Source of the DNA: Solirubrobacter soli DSM 22325
GTDB taxonomy: Bacteria; Actinomycetota; Thermoleophilia; Solirubrobacterales; Solirubrobacteraceae
Direction of reading: 5' to 3'
Assembly (NCBI RefSeq): GCF_000423665.1
Contig: NZ_KE384069.1
Location: 361,588 to 425,587, forward strand
DNA: 64,000 bases
Positions within the stretch are counted from its first letter, which is position 1. The number at the start of each line of letters is the position of its first letter. Shown piece by piece: positions 7,593 through 15,313 of the stretch. A model generated the notes under the pieces. It made no database searches. It had not been told where the DNA came from and saw only the letters and a program-made list of their open reading frames with translations. Position numbers and translations under genes: made by a program.

Positions 7593-8686
7593 GCGGTCAC
7601 CGGCTCGGGGGCATGGCGCATCCGCCACGCCGCGAACGCGCCCAGCCCGACCAGCAACAGCGCGGCGACCACGATCGGCCCGGCAGAGCCTTCGCCGAAC
7701 ATCCGCACGATCGCGTACGTCAGGGCGCCCACAGCGGCCGAGCAGGGCAGCGTCAGCACCCACGCCACCACGATGTTCCCGGCCACGCCCCAGCGCACCG
7801 CCGAGAGCCGCTTCGCCGCGCCCGCGCCCATGATCGCGCCGCTCATCACCTGCGTCGTCGACAGCGGGAACCCGACGTGCGACGCCGAGAGGACCACCGC
7901 CGCACCCGCTCCCTGCGCCGCGAACCCCTGCGCCGAATCCATCTTGATGATCTTCGAGCCCATCGTGCGCACGATCCGCCACCCGCCCACATACGTCCCG
8001 AGCGCGATCGCGGACGCCGACGAGACGACGACCCAGGTCGGGATGTCCGCGTCGGGGCTCATGTTCCCGTTGGTCACGAGCGCCAGGAAGATGATCCCCA
8101 TCGTCTTCTGCGCGTCGTTGGTGCCGTGCGACAGCGAGAACAGCGCGGTGGTCGCCAACTGCCCGAGCCGGAATCCGCGCGAGACGACCCCCGGCGACTG
8201 GCGGCCGACGATCCGGTAGGCGATCAGGATCGCCGCGCCGGCGGCGACCAGCGCCAGCACGGGAGCGACCAGAGCGGGGATCGCGACCTTCTCCACGAGC
8301 CCGTTCCAGTTCACCGCCGAGGCGCCCGCGGAGGCGAGCGTCGCACCCACCATCCCGCCGATCAGCGCGTGCGAGGACGATGACGGCAGCCCGAACCACC
8401 ACGTGGTCAGGTTCCAGGCGATCGCGCCGATCAGGCCGGCGAAGACCGTCAAGAGCGTCACCGAGGTCGAATCGACGATCCCCTTGGCGATCGTGGCCGC
8501 GACGGCGAGCGACAGGAACGCGCCGACGAAGTTCAGGCTCGCCGACATCGCCACGGCGAAGCGGGGGGAGAGCGCGCGCGTGGACACCGCCGTCGCGATC
8601 GCGTTGGCGGTGTCGTGGAATCCGTTGGTGAAGTCGAACGCGAGGGCGGTCCCGACGACGATCAGGAGAACGAGGTCGGAATGCAC
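7589..8686 (-). CDS. pit: Inorganic phosphate transporter, PiT family
   Basis: This is a low-affinity, cation-coupled phosphate permease of 365 residues with about 10 membrane segments. The PiT signature is duplicated: GFHDTANAIATAVSTRAL near the N-terminus and SLSHGTNDAQKTMGIIFL in the second half, plus the GLPSSSSHALIGG motif and its counterpart GFPLSTTQVMSGAIMG. The start is GTG 8686, which overlaps the stop of the DUF47 gene by one base (TAGTG). The pairing with DUF47 is the classical Pit/Pit-accessory arrangement. Confidence 0.93.
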   Translation of the reverse strand: MHSDLVLLIVVGTALAFDFTNGFHDTANAIATAVSTRALSPRFAVAMSASLNFVGAFLSLAVAATIAKGIVDSTSVTLLTVFAGLIGAIAWNLTTWWFGLPSSSSHALIGGMVGATLASAGASAVNWNGLVEKVAIPALVAPVLALVAAGAAILIAYRIVGRQSPGVVSRGFRLGQLATTALFSLSHGTNDAQKTMGIIFLALVTNGNMSPDADIPTWVVVSSASAIALGTYVGGWRIVRTMGSKIIKMDSAQGFAAQGAGAAVVLSASHVGFPLSTTQVMSGAIMGAGAAKRLSAVRWGVAGNIVVAWVLTLPCSAAVGALTYAIVRMFGEGSAGPIVVAALLLVGLGAFAAWRMRHAPEPVTA

Positions 8687-9312
8687 TAGCGGTTCTTGAT
8701 GATGATGTCCGACACCGTGTTCATCGCCGCCTCGGTGGCGTCGATGGCGTCCTCGAGACGCTCGTAGATGTCCTTCCAGCGGATCACCATCATCGGGTCG
8801 ATCCCGTGGTTGAACAGCGACGCGACGGCCTCGCGCAGGATGCGGTCGCCCTCGCTCTCGAGCCGGTTGACCTCGACCTGGATCGCGCGGATGTCCTCCA
8901 GACGGCGCAGCGCCGGGATCGCGCTGTTGACCTTCTTGACGGCGTCATGGAGGACGTGCGCCATCCGCTGCGACTGATCCGTCGGCGCCTCGATCTGGAA
9001 CAACCCGAGGAAGTCGGCGATCTCCTCGATGAAGTCGACGATGTCGTCCACCGCGGAGGCGAAGGCGATGATGTCCTCGCGGTCGAACGGCGTGACGAAC
9101 GTCTGATTGAGCCGCTGGATGATGTCGTGCGTGATGCGGTCGCCCTCTTGCTCGCAGACGACCACATCGCGCAATGCCTCACCGTGGTCGGGCCAGTGCT
9201 CGAGCATGTGCTCGAGCAGCCCGGCCGCGCGGACGGCGTTGTTCCCCGCCTCCTCGAAGAGGTCGAAGAATTCCCGTTCCTTGGGCGCGAAGAGATGCGA
9301 GAGCCGACTCAT
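8686..9312 (-). CDS. DUF47/PhoU-like Pit accessory protein
   Basis: This is a 208-residue all-helical cytoplasmic protein of the DUF47 family, distantly related to PhoU. The repeated acidic metal-binding motif of the fold is visible as EQEGDRITHDI (about residues 54-64) and ESEGDRILREAV (about 153-164), alongside DDIVDFIEEIADFLGLF. DUF47 proteins are thought to modulate the neighbouring Pit permease. A TACACT hexamer 8 bases upstream of ATG 9312 suggests this three-gene unit has its own leaderless promoter and does not depend on the pan operon. Confidence 0.9.
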   Translation of the reverse strand: MSRLSHLFAPKEREFFDLFEEAGNNAVRAAGLLEHMLEHWPDHGEALRDVVVCEQEGDRITHDIIQRLNQTFVTPFDREDIIAFASAVDDIVDFIEEIADFLGLFQIEAPTDQSQRMAHVLHDAVKKVNSAIPALRRLEDIRAIQVEVNRLESEGDRILREAVASLFNHGIDPMMVIRWKDIYERLEDAIDATEAAMNTVSDIIIKNR

Positions 9313-9320
9313 CGCGCGCC

Positions 9321-9326
9321 AGTGTA
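9321..9326 (-). promoter_or_regulatory. Leaderless -10 of the DUF47-pit unit
   Basis: Minus-strand TACACT ends 8 bases before the DUF47 ATG, within the 27-base gap after panB. Confidence 0.5.
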
Positions 9327-9339
9327 TGTGAAGAAGTTG

Positions 9340-10233
9340 TTATCGCCTGGCGTGCTGCTCCACCGCCGCGACGCTCCCCACGAAGCGCTCCAGTTCCTCA
9401 GGCGCGATTCCGTAGGTGTGCTCGGGCGCCGGGAACTTGCGCGTGCGGACCTCCTCGGCGTAGGCCTCGACGCCGCGCAGCATCTCTTCCTTGACCGCCG
9501 CGAAGCGCTTCGCGAACTTCGGCTGGAAGTCGTCGTGGATCGCGAGCAGGTCGTGCAGGACGAGCACCTGTCCGTCCGTGCTCGGCCCGGCGCCGATCCC
9601 GATGATCGGGATCTCGAGGTGAGGCATCATCACGTCGGTGACCGCGGCGGGGATCGCCTCGAAGACGATGCTGAAGCAGCCCGCCTCCTGCAGTGCCAGC
9701 GCGTCGTCGAAGACCTGCTTCGCGCGCGCCGCGGTGCGGCCCTGCGCGCGGTAGCCGCCGAGCATCGTCGCGGTCTGCGGCGTCAACCCGATGTGACCCA
9801 TGACCGGCACGCCCGCCCGCACGATCGCCCGCGCGCGGTCCGCTGACGCCCCGCCGCCCTCGAGCTTGACGGCGTCGCACCCGGCCTCCTTGACGAAGCG
9901 GTGCGCCGTCTCGATCGCCTGCGAGTCGCTCGCCTCATAGGAGCCGAACGGGAGGTCACCGACGAGCATCGGCGCCTTCAGGCCGCGCCGTACGGCGCGG
10001 GTGAGCATCAGCAGTTCCTCGACCGTCACCGGCACGGTGTCCGGGTAGCCGAGCACGTTGTTGGCGGCGCTGTCGCCCACGAGGACGACGTCGACGCCCG
10101 CCTGCTCGACGACGAGCGCGCTCGGGTGGTCGTAGGCGGTGATCATCACGATCGGCTCGCCCAAGGCCCGCATCTCCGCGAGCTTGGTGAGGGTCACGCG
10201 CTTGCGCTGCTGATCCTTCGGGGGGCTGGACAT
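9340..10233 (-). CDS. panB: 3-Methyl-2-oxobutanoate hydroxymethyltransferase
   Basis: PanB transfers a hydroxymethyl group from 5,10-methylene-THF to 2-oxoisovalerate, giving ketopantoate, the first step of pantothenate synthesis. The 297-residue TIM-barrel protein shows the family motifs MITAYDHPSALVVE, VDVVLVGDSAANNVLGYPDT (metal-binding Asp), GDLPFGSY, AVKLEGG, GHIGLTPQ and IIGIGAGPSTDGQVLV. The start ATG 10233 has AAGGAGCGAG just upstream. It is third in the operon, 28 bases after panC. Confidence 0.97.
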   Translation of the reverse strand: MSSPPKDQQRKRVTLTKLAEMRALGEPIVMITAYDHPSALVVEQAGVDVVLVGDSAANNVLGYPDTVPVTVEELLMLTRAVRRGLKAPMLVGDLPFGSYEASDSQAIETAHRFVKEAGCDAVKLEGGGASADRARAIVRAGVPVMGHIGLTPQTATMLGGYRAQGRTAARAKQVFDDALALQEAGCFSIVFEAIPAAVTDVMMPHLEIPIIGIGAGPSTDGQVLVLHDLLAIHDDFQPKFAKRFAAVKEEMLRGVEAYAEEVRTRKFPAPEHTYGIAPEELERFVGSVAAVEQHARR

Positions 10234-10261
10234 CTCGCTCCTTTGGATGGTTGACGCCGGC

Positions 10262-11119
10262 TCAGCCGGTCGCCACCGGGACGGGTTCGAGGACGATGTT
10301 GTCGATCAGGCGGACGGGCCCGACCTGCGCGGCGATCGCGACCAGCGTGCGGGCGGAGACCGTGCGCAGAGGGGCGAAGGTGAGGGGGTCGACGATCGCG
10401 AGGTATTCGGGCTGAAGGTCGCCGACCTCGGCGAGGGCGGCGTCCCGGATCGCGTCGGTGTCGCGTTCGCCTGCGGCCACGACGGCCGCCGCGGCGTTCA
10501 ACGCCTTCGACAGCCCGAGTGCCCGGGCGCGATCTTCGGGCGAGAGGCGGACGTTGCGGCTCGAGAGCGCCAGGCCGTCCGGCTCGCGGACGGTGGGGAG
10601 GACCTCGATGCGCGCCGGCATGTCGAGATCGCGCACCATCCGCTTGACCACGGCGACCTGCTGCGCGTCCTTCTGGCCGAAGTAGGCGACGTCCGGCCCG
10701 ACGATGTTGAGCAGCTTGTTGACCACCGTGCAGACCCCGGCGAAGTGCCCAGGCCCTCGCTCGGCGCCTTCATAGACCTCGCTCAGCCCGTTCACCTGCA
10801 CGGTCGTGGCGAAGCCATCGGGGTAGATCTCGCTCACGGGTGGGGCGAAGAGGACGTCGACGCCCAGGTCAGCCGCCTCGGCGGCATCGTTGGCCTCGGT
10901 GCGCGGGTAGGCGGCGAGATCGTGGGTGTCGTTGAACTGCGCCGGGTTGACGAACAGCGAGACGACGACCGAGTCCTGCTCCTCGCGCGCCGCGCGCATC
11001 AGCGAGTGATGACCGGCGTGGAAGGCGCCCATCGTCGGCACGAGGCCGACGGAGCGTCCCTCGGCGCGCACGTTGCCGAGCCAGGCGCGCATCTCTGCGA
11101 CGGTGCGGATCGTCCTCAT
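10262..11119 (-). CDS. panC: Pantothenate synthetase
   Basis: PanC condenses pantoate with beta-alanine using ATP through a pantoyl-adenylate. The 285-residue protein carries the nucleotide-binding motif VPTMGAFHAGHHSLM (HxGH), SLFVNPAQFN, the GPGHFAGVCTVVNKL loop, FGQKDAQQ and the GLALSSRN motif. It starts at ATG 11119, overlapping the upstream stop by ATGA, so it is translationally coupled to the Rossmann/DUF2520 gene. No panD is present in the window. Confidence 0.97.
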   Translation of the reverse strand: MRTIRTVAEMRAWLGNVRAEGRSVGLVPTMGAFHAGHHSLMRAAREEQDSVVVSLFVNPAQFNDTHDLAAYPRTEANDAAEAADLGVDVLFAPPVSEIYPDGFATTVQVNGLSEVYEGAERGPGHFAGVCTVVNKLLNIVGPDVAYFGQKDAQQVAVVKRMVRDLDMPARIEVLPTVREPDGLALSSRNVRLSPEDRARALGLSKALNAAAAVVAAGERDTDAIRDAALAEVGDLQPEYLAIVDPLTFAPLRTVSARTLVAIAAQVGPVRLIDNIVLEPVPVATG

Positions 11120-11853
11120 ACCCAGGTCCTTCTACCCGCCACGGCGCGGGTGACCTCGACCAACTCGGTCCAGACCGGGAGGAGCTCCGGGGTCCGCTCG
11201 GTGATCGCGGCGCGATGGCGCTCGATCGTGCCCTCGTCGCCACGGGCGATCGGGCCCGTCAGCGCCGCCTCCGGCCCCAGCTCGGCCCATTGGTGGGCGG
11301 TCGCGAGCACCAGCGGGGCGAGCTGCCTTCGGCTGATGCCCGCCGTGGCGGCCAGCCGTTCCGCACAGGCCTCGAGGGCGACGAGGAAGTTCGAGGCGAT
11401 CGCGCCCGCCGCGTGGTAGGCGGCGCGGTCCTCGGCCGCGACGTGGGTGGCGATCATGCCCAGGTGCCCGGCGAGGGCGTTGGCCGTGTTCAGCGCGCGC
11501 TCCGTGGTCCCGTCGACCGCCGCGCCCGCGCCGCGCAGCACGTCGGGCGTGCTCCCGGTCGGGACGGACATCAGCGGGTGCAGGGAGAACCCTTCGCGCT
11601 CGAACACGTCGAGGCCGGTGGCGCCGCTGCAGTGCCCGACCAGCGGGCCGGCGGGGACGTTGCGGGCGGCCTCGGCGATCGCGCCGTCCGGGACCGTGAG
11701 CAGCACGACCTCCGCGGTCGCGGGGATCGGCTCGCCGCGCTTGAGCGCAGGGCCGTCCGAGAGCGCCGCGGCGAGCACCGTGCCGAGACGCCCAGCGCCG
11801 ACGACGGTGCAGGCAGGCAGGGTGTGGGGGCTCTTCGGGTCCAGTTCTCGCAT
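11116..11853 (-). CDS. Rossmann-fold/DUF2520 protein at the head of the pan operon
   Basis: This is a 245-residue NAD(P)-binding protein. The N-terminal Rossmann motif is TVVGAGRLGTVLAAAL, followed by VVLLTVPDGAI and the HCSGATGLDVF segment. The C-terminal helical half (DUF2520) has FSLHPLMSVPTG, AEDRAAYHAAGAIASNFLVAL and GPIARGDEGTIERH. This is the same overall plan as ketopantoate reductases. The operon position before panC and panB, with no classical panE in the window, makes it a candidate for the missing ketopantoate reductase step. That role is an inference. Confidence 0.8.
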   Translation of the reverse strand: MRELDPKSPHTLPACTVVGAGRLGTVLAAALSDGPALKRGEPIPATAEVVLLTVPDGAIAEAARNVPAGPLVGHCSGATGLDVFEREGFSLHPLMSVPTGSTPDVLRGAGAAVDGTTERALNTANALAGHLGMIATHVAAEDRAAYHAAGAIASNFLVALEACAERLAATAGISRRQLAPLVLATAHQWAELGPEAALTGPIARGDEGTIERHRAAITERTPELLPVWTELVEVTRAVAGRRTWV

Positions 11854-11926
11854 CGAGATACCGGCTCGCCGATCATCGTATCCCGCAGATTGCGAGAACA
11901 GGGGAAGGATCCGCCGTCACCGGCGG

Positions 11927-11932
11927 TAGTTT
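11927..11932 (+). promoter_or_regulatory. Leaderless -10 of the uracil-DNA glycosylase gene
   Basis: TAGTTT ends 6 bases before the ATG at 11939; no Shine-Dalgarno sequence is present. Confidence 0.5.
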
Positions 11933-11938
11933 GACCAC

Positions 11939-12637
11939 ATGTCCAGCGCTTCGGAACGGCGCGAGGAGCTCAAGGCCGTCTGGGAGCAGGCGCGCGGCTG
12001 CCAGCGCTGCCCGCAGCTCGCGAGCACGCGCAACACGGTCGTCTTCGGCTCGGGCAACGCCGACGCCGACCTGATGTTCGTGGGCGAGGCGCCGGGAGCG
12101 AACGAGGACCGCCAGGGCCTGCCGTTCGTCGGCCAGGCGGGGCGGCTGCTCGACCAGCTGCTCTCCGAGATCGGCCTGACGCGCAAGGACGTGTTCGTCG
12201 CGAACGTCCTGAAGTGCCGCCCGCCGGGAAATCGCGACCCGCTGCCGCAGGAGATCGACTCCTGCCAGGACTACCTGTTCCGCCAGCTCGAGCTGATCGA
12301 GCCGAAGGTCGTCTGCACGCTCGGGAACTTCGCGACCAAGCTGCTGCGCGAGGACATGACCGGGATCACGCGTCTGCACGGGCGTGACGAGCTGCGCCTC
12401 GTCGGCCCACGGGTCGTGCGGCTGTACCCGCTCTTCCATCCCGCCGCCGCGCTCTACACGCCGGCGATGCTGGCGACGCTGCGCGGCGACTTCCAGCGCA
12501 TCCCGGAGCTGCTCGCCAAGCCCGCGCCCGAGCAGCCGGAGCCCGAGCCGCCCATCATCGAAGCGCCTGAGCCCGAGCCCGAGCTGGTGCTCGTCCCGCC
12601 GGACGATCCGGACGTCGAGCAGCTCGGTCTGTTCTAG
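11939..12637 (+). CDS. Family 4 (iron-sulfur) uracil-DNA glycosylase
   Basis: The enzyme removes uracil from DNA to start base excision repair. The 232-residue protein has the four cysteines expected for the 4Fe-4S cluster (Cys21, Cys24, Cys93, Cys109). It also has the family 4 active-site motif GEAPGANEDRQG (residues 49-60), LKCRPPGNRDP, and the HPAAALY motif near residue 168. A Pro/Glu-rich acidic tail (about residues 195-232) is an extension beyond the catalytic core. It is divergent from the pan operon with an 85-base gap. Confidence 0.93.
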   Translation: MSSASERREELKAVWEQARGCQRCPQLASTRNTVVFGSGNADADLMFVGEAPGANEDRQGLPFVGQAGRLLDQLLSEIGLTRKDVFVANVLKCRPPGNRDPLPQEIDSCQDYLFRQLELIEPKVVCTLGNFATKLLREDMTGITRLHGRDELRLVGPRVVRLYPLFHPAAALYTPAMLATLRGDFQRIPELLAKPAPEQPEPEPPIIEAPEPEPELVLVPPDDPDVEQLGLF

Positions 12638-12640
12638 GTT
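12635..12640 (+). promoter_or_regulatory. Leaderless -10 of the PLP-enzyme gene
   Basis: TAGGTT ends 10 bases before ATG 12651 and overlaps the stop codon of the preceding gene. Confidence 0.45.
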
Positions 12641-12650
12641 CTAGCCCTCC

Positions 12651-13694
12651 ATGAAGCCAGAGACCTGGGCCATCGTGGGTGGCCGGCCGGACCGCGTGCC
12701 CGGCGCACCCTTGAACACTCCGCTCGTTCCCGCATCGAACTTCGTGCTGGGAACGGAGCGCCTCTACAGCCGCACGGAGGCGACCGACACCTGGGAGGCC
12801 TTCGAGGACGTCCTCGGCGGCCTCGAGGGCGGCCACGCCGTGTCGTTCTCCTCCGGCATGGCGGCGTGCAACGCGGTCCTCTCGCAGTTGCCGACCGGCG
12901 CGCACCTCGTGATCCCCGACGACTGCTACCAGGGCGTCGCGGGCATCGCCGAGGCGGGCGCCCGCGACCATCAGTGGAAGGTCGAGCGGGTCCCCGCGCC
13001 CGACACCGACACGTGGAAGGCGAAGCTGCTCGAGGCCGACATGGTCTGGCTCGAGTCGCCGACGAACCCGCTGCTCGACGTCGCCGACGTGGAGGCGATC
13101 TGCGCCGCTCCGCGCCGCGACGGCACGCGGGTGGTCGTGGACAACACGTTCGCCACGCCGCTCCTGCAGCAGCCGCTGAGGCTCGGCGCCGACGTCGTCA
13201 TCCACGCGGCGACGAAGTTCCTCGGCGGGCACTCCGACCTGCTGATGGGCGCCGCCGTCGCCAAGGACGAGGCGCAGCGCGAGCTCCTGATCACCGCACG
13301 CAAGCTCTACGGCGCGACGCCGGGCGTGCTCGAGGCCTTCCTCGCCACCCGCGGCGTCCGCACGCTGCCCGTGCGCCTGAAGACCGCGGTCGCGACGGCG
13401 ATCGAGCTCGTGCAGCGGCTCGAGGACCACCCGGCCGTCCAGCGCGTCCGCTACCCGGGGTTCGGCGCGGTCGTCAGCTTCGAGCTCGCCGACGCCGAGA
13501 CCGTCGACCGCACCTGCGCGGCGATCAAGGTCATCTGGAACGCGACGAGCCTCGGCGGCGTCGAGACGACGATGGAGCGCCGCAGCGTCCACCCGGGCCA
13601 GGAGCACATCCCGGACGGCCTGATCCGCATGAGCGTGGGCTGCGAGGACGTCGAGGATCTCTGGGCCGACCTCGAGCAGGCCCTGGCCGCCTAA
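12651..13694 (+). CDS. Cys/Met-metabolism PLP enzyme (cystathionine gamma-synthase/lyase type)
   Basis: This is a 347-residue fold-type I PLP enzyme of trans-sulfuration. Visible motifs are SRTEATDTWEAFEDVLGGLEGG, SFSSGM (cofactor phosphate binding), ESPTNPLLDV, VVVDNTFATP, and the Schiff-base lysine Lys189 in HAATKFLGGHSD. It is shorter than the usual 380-400 residues, mainly through loss of sequence before the C-terminal domain. Lyase, synthase and gamma-elimination activities cannot be separated by sequence. Its stop overlaps the convergent GNAT gene by 4 bp. Confidence 0.88.
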   Translation: MKPETWAIVGGRPDRVPGAPLNTPLVPASNFVLGTERLYSRTEATDTWEAFEDVLGGLEGGHAVSFSSGMAACNAVLSQLPTGAHLVIPDDCYQGVAGIAEAGARDHQWKVERVPAPDTDTWKAKLLEADMVWLESPTNPLLDVADVEAICAAPRRDGTRVVVDNTFATPLLQQPLRLGADVVIHAATKFLGGHSDLLMGAAVAKDEAQRELLITARKLYGATPGVLEAFLATRGVRTLPVRLKTAVATAIELVQRLEDHPAVQRVRYPGFGAVVSFELADAETVDRTCAAIKVIWNATSLGGVETTMERRSVHPGQEHIPDGLIRMSVGCEDVEDLWADLEQALAA

Positions 13695-14308
13695 GCCGCT
13701 TCGCTCTGCGCGGCGCGGGCCGCGGCGTGCTCGTCGACCGTGATCGCGTAGCGCTCGTGGTCGCGCCACTGGCCGCCGATCAGCAGGTAGCGCGGGGAGA
13801 AGCCCTCGAGGCGGAACCCCGCGCCCCGGGCGAGCGCGATCGAGGGGGCGTTTCCGGGCTGGATGTTGGCCTCGATGCGGTGCAGGCCGAGGGCGCCGAA
13901 GGCGTGGTCGAGCACCTGGTCGAGCGCCTCGCGCATCAGCCCCTGGCCCGCGAAGCGCTCGTGGGCGTAGTAGCCCAGGTACGCGGACTGGAACGCGCCG
14001 CGGACGATCTGGGAGATCGTGAAGATGCCCGCGATCGCGCCAGTCTCGATGTGGATCGCGAGCAGACAGAGGAAGTCCTCGCGGCGCGACCGGCCGTAGA
14101 GCTCGTCGAACTGGTCCGCCCGCTCGGGCGGGTAGGTCCAGGGACGGTGCAGGCGGCGGCTCTCGCGCGCCAACGCCAGGAACTCCTGGCGATCGTCGCG
14201 GGTGAGGACGCGAAGAGCGATCCGCGCGCCGGGCGGCGGGTCGGGCGGAACCATGTCAGAGGGGCGGACGGCTTCGTCCGGGCGGCGACGGAGGACGGGG
14301 CGCTTCAT
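13691..14308 (-). CDS. GNAT acetyltransferase, RimJ/RimL type
   Basis: This 205-residue N-acetyltransferase resembles the enzymes that acetylate ribosomal protein N-termini, although some relatives act on small molecules. The acetyl-CoA motif region is LGYYAHERFAGQGLMREAL, followed by LGLHRIEANIQPGNAPSIALARGAGFRLEG, the RimJ/RimL hallmark. I used ATG 14308. A shorter start at residue 20 (MVPPDPPPG) is possible because neither has a good ribosome-binding site. Confidence 0.85.
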   Translation of the reverse strand: MKRPVLRRRPDEAVRPSDMVPPDPPPGARIALRVLTRDDRQEFLALARESRRLHRPWTYPPERADQFDELYGRSRREDFLCLLAIHIETGAIAGIFTISQIVRGAFQSAYLGYYAHERFAGQGLMREALDQVLDHAFGALGLHRIEANIQPGNAPSIALARGAGFRLEGFSPRYLLIGGQWRDHERYAITVDEHAAARAAQSEAA

Positions 14309-14336
14309 GGCGTGAAGGAGAAATCAAAGCAGCGGA

Positions 14337-14342
14337 TACCCT
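14337..14342 (+). promoter_or_regulatory. Leaderless -10 of glycosyltransferase gene
   Basis: TACCCT ends 8 bases before ATG 14351 with no Shine-Dalgarno sequence. Confidence 0.5.
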
Positions 14343-14350
14343 CGCGCGCC

Positions 14351-15313
14351 ATGACCAGGGCCGTGATCGACGGACGGGCGGCCGTGCGGCCGGAGCTGGG
14401 CGGGGTGGAGCGCTGGGCGCGGGAGCTGTGCGCGCGGCTGCCCTACCGGACGCTCGCGCCGCCGCCGGCGCTCTCGCACCGTGCCGGTCACGCCTGGGAG
14501 CAGTTCGTGCTGCCGGTCCGCAGCGCGCGGGCGGACGCGCTGCTGTGCCCCGCGAACCTGGCGCCCGTCGCCGCCCGCAACGCGGTCGTCATCCTCCACG
14601 ACGCCGCGCCGCTGCGTCATCCCGGCTGGTACAGCGGCCTCTACGCGGCCTGGCAGCGCCGGCTGCTCCCGTTGATCGCTCGCCGTGCCAGGACCGTGAT
14701 CACGGTGTCGCCGTTCTCGCGGAACGAGCTCAAGGAATTGTTGAACGTCGAGGCCGAGGTGGTGTACGGCGGGGTCGACCCGCGGTTCACGCCGGAGGCC
14801 GCGACGCAGCGGGCGCGCCCGTATGTGCTGTGCGTCGCCTCGCACACGGCGCGCAAGAACCTGCGCGCGCTCGTGCCGGCGGCTCACGCGCTGCGCCGCG
14901 ACGGGATCGACCTCGTCATCGCCGGCGGTCACCGCCCGCAGTTCACCGCCGAATCCGGCCTCGACGGCCTGACGCTCCTCGGCCACGTCACCGAGCAGGA
15001 GCTCCCGGGCCTCTACGCGGGCGCCGAGGCGTTCGTGCTCCCGTCGCTCTACGAAGGGTTCGGCCTGCCGGTGCTCGAGGCGATGGCGAGCGGCACCCCG
15101 GTCATCGCCGCGAACACGACCGCGCTCCCGGACACCGCGGGCGGCGCCGCGCGGCTCTCGGAGCCCGACCCGGGAGCGCTCCGCGAAGCGCTCCTGGACG
15201 TCCTGGGCGACTCGGCGCAGCGAGAACGGCTCCGTACCGCGGGCCTGCGGCGCGCCCGCGAGTTCACGTGGGAGCGGACCGCCCGCGAGGTCGACGCGAT
15301 CGTCAGGAGGTAG
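14351..15313 (+). CDS. Glycosyltransferase family 4 (GT-B)
   Basis: This is a 320-residue retaining GT-B glycosyltransferase. The N-terminal domain has PELGGVERWARELC, HDAAPLRHPGWYSG and ITVSPFSRNEL. The C-terminal nucleotide-sugar domain has VEVVYGGVD-like and YVLCVASHTARKNL sequences, GHVTEQELPGLYAGAEAFVLPSLYEGFGLPVLEAMASGTPVIA (the EX7E signature) and a final helix EFTWERTAREV. It opens the surface-glycan region. The 3' end overlaps the convergent HD-GYP-like gene by 11 bp. The sugar donor is unknown, and mannose is common in this subgroup. Confidence 0.9.
   Translation: MTRAVIDGRAAVRPELGGVERWARELCARLPYRTLAPPPALSHRAGHAWEQFVLPVRSARADALLCPANLAPVAARNAVVILHDAAPLRHPGWYSGLYAAWQRRLLPLIARRARTVITVSPFSRNELKELLNVEAEVVYGGVDPRFTPEAATQRARPYVLCVASHTARKNLRALVPAAHALRRDGIDLVIAGGHRPQFTAESGLDGLTLLGHVTEQELPGLYAGAEAFVLPSLYEGFGLPVLEAMASGTPVIAANTTALPDTAGGAARLSEPDPGALREALLDVLGDSAQRERLRTAGLRRAREFTWERTAREVDAIVRR

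Noticed and set aside
12866..14350. A giant protein extending the glycosyltransferase gene upstream to 12866
   Set aside because: The upstream part is the wrong frame of the PLP-enzyme and GNAT genes; the glycosyltransferase starts at ATG 14351 with its own -10.
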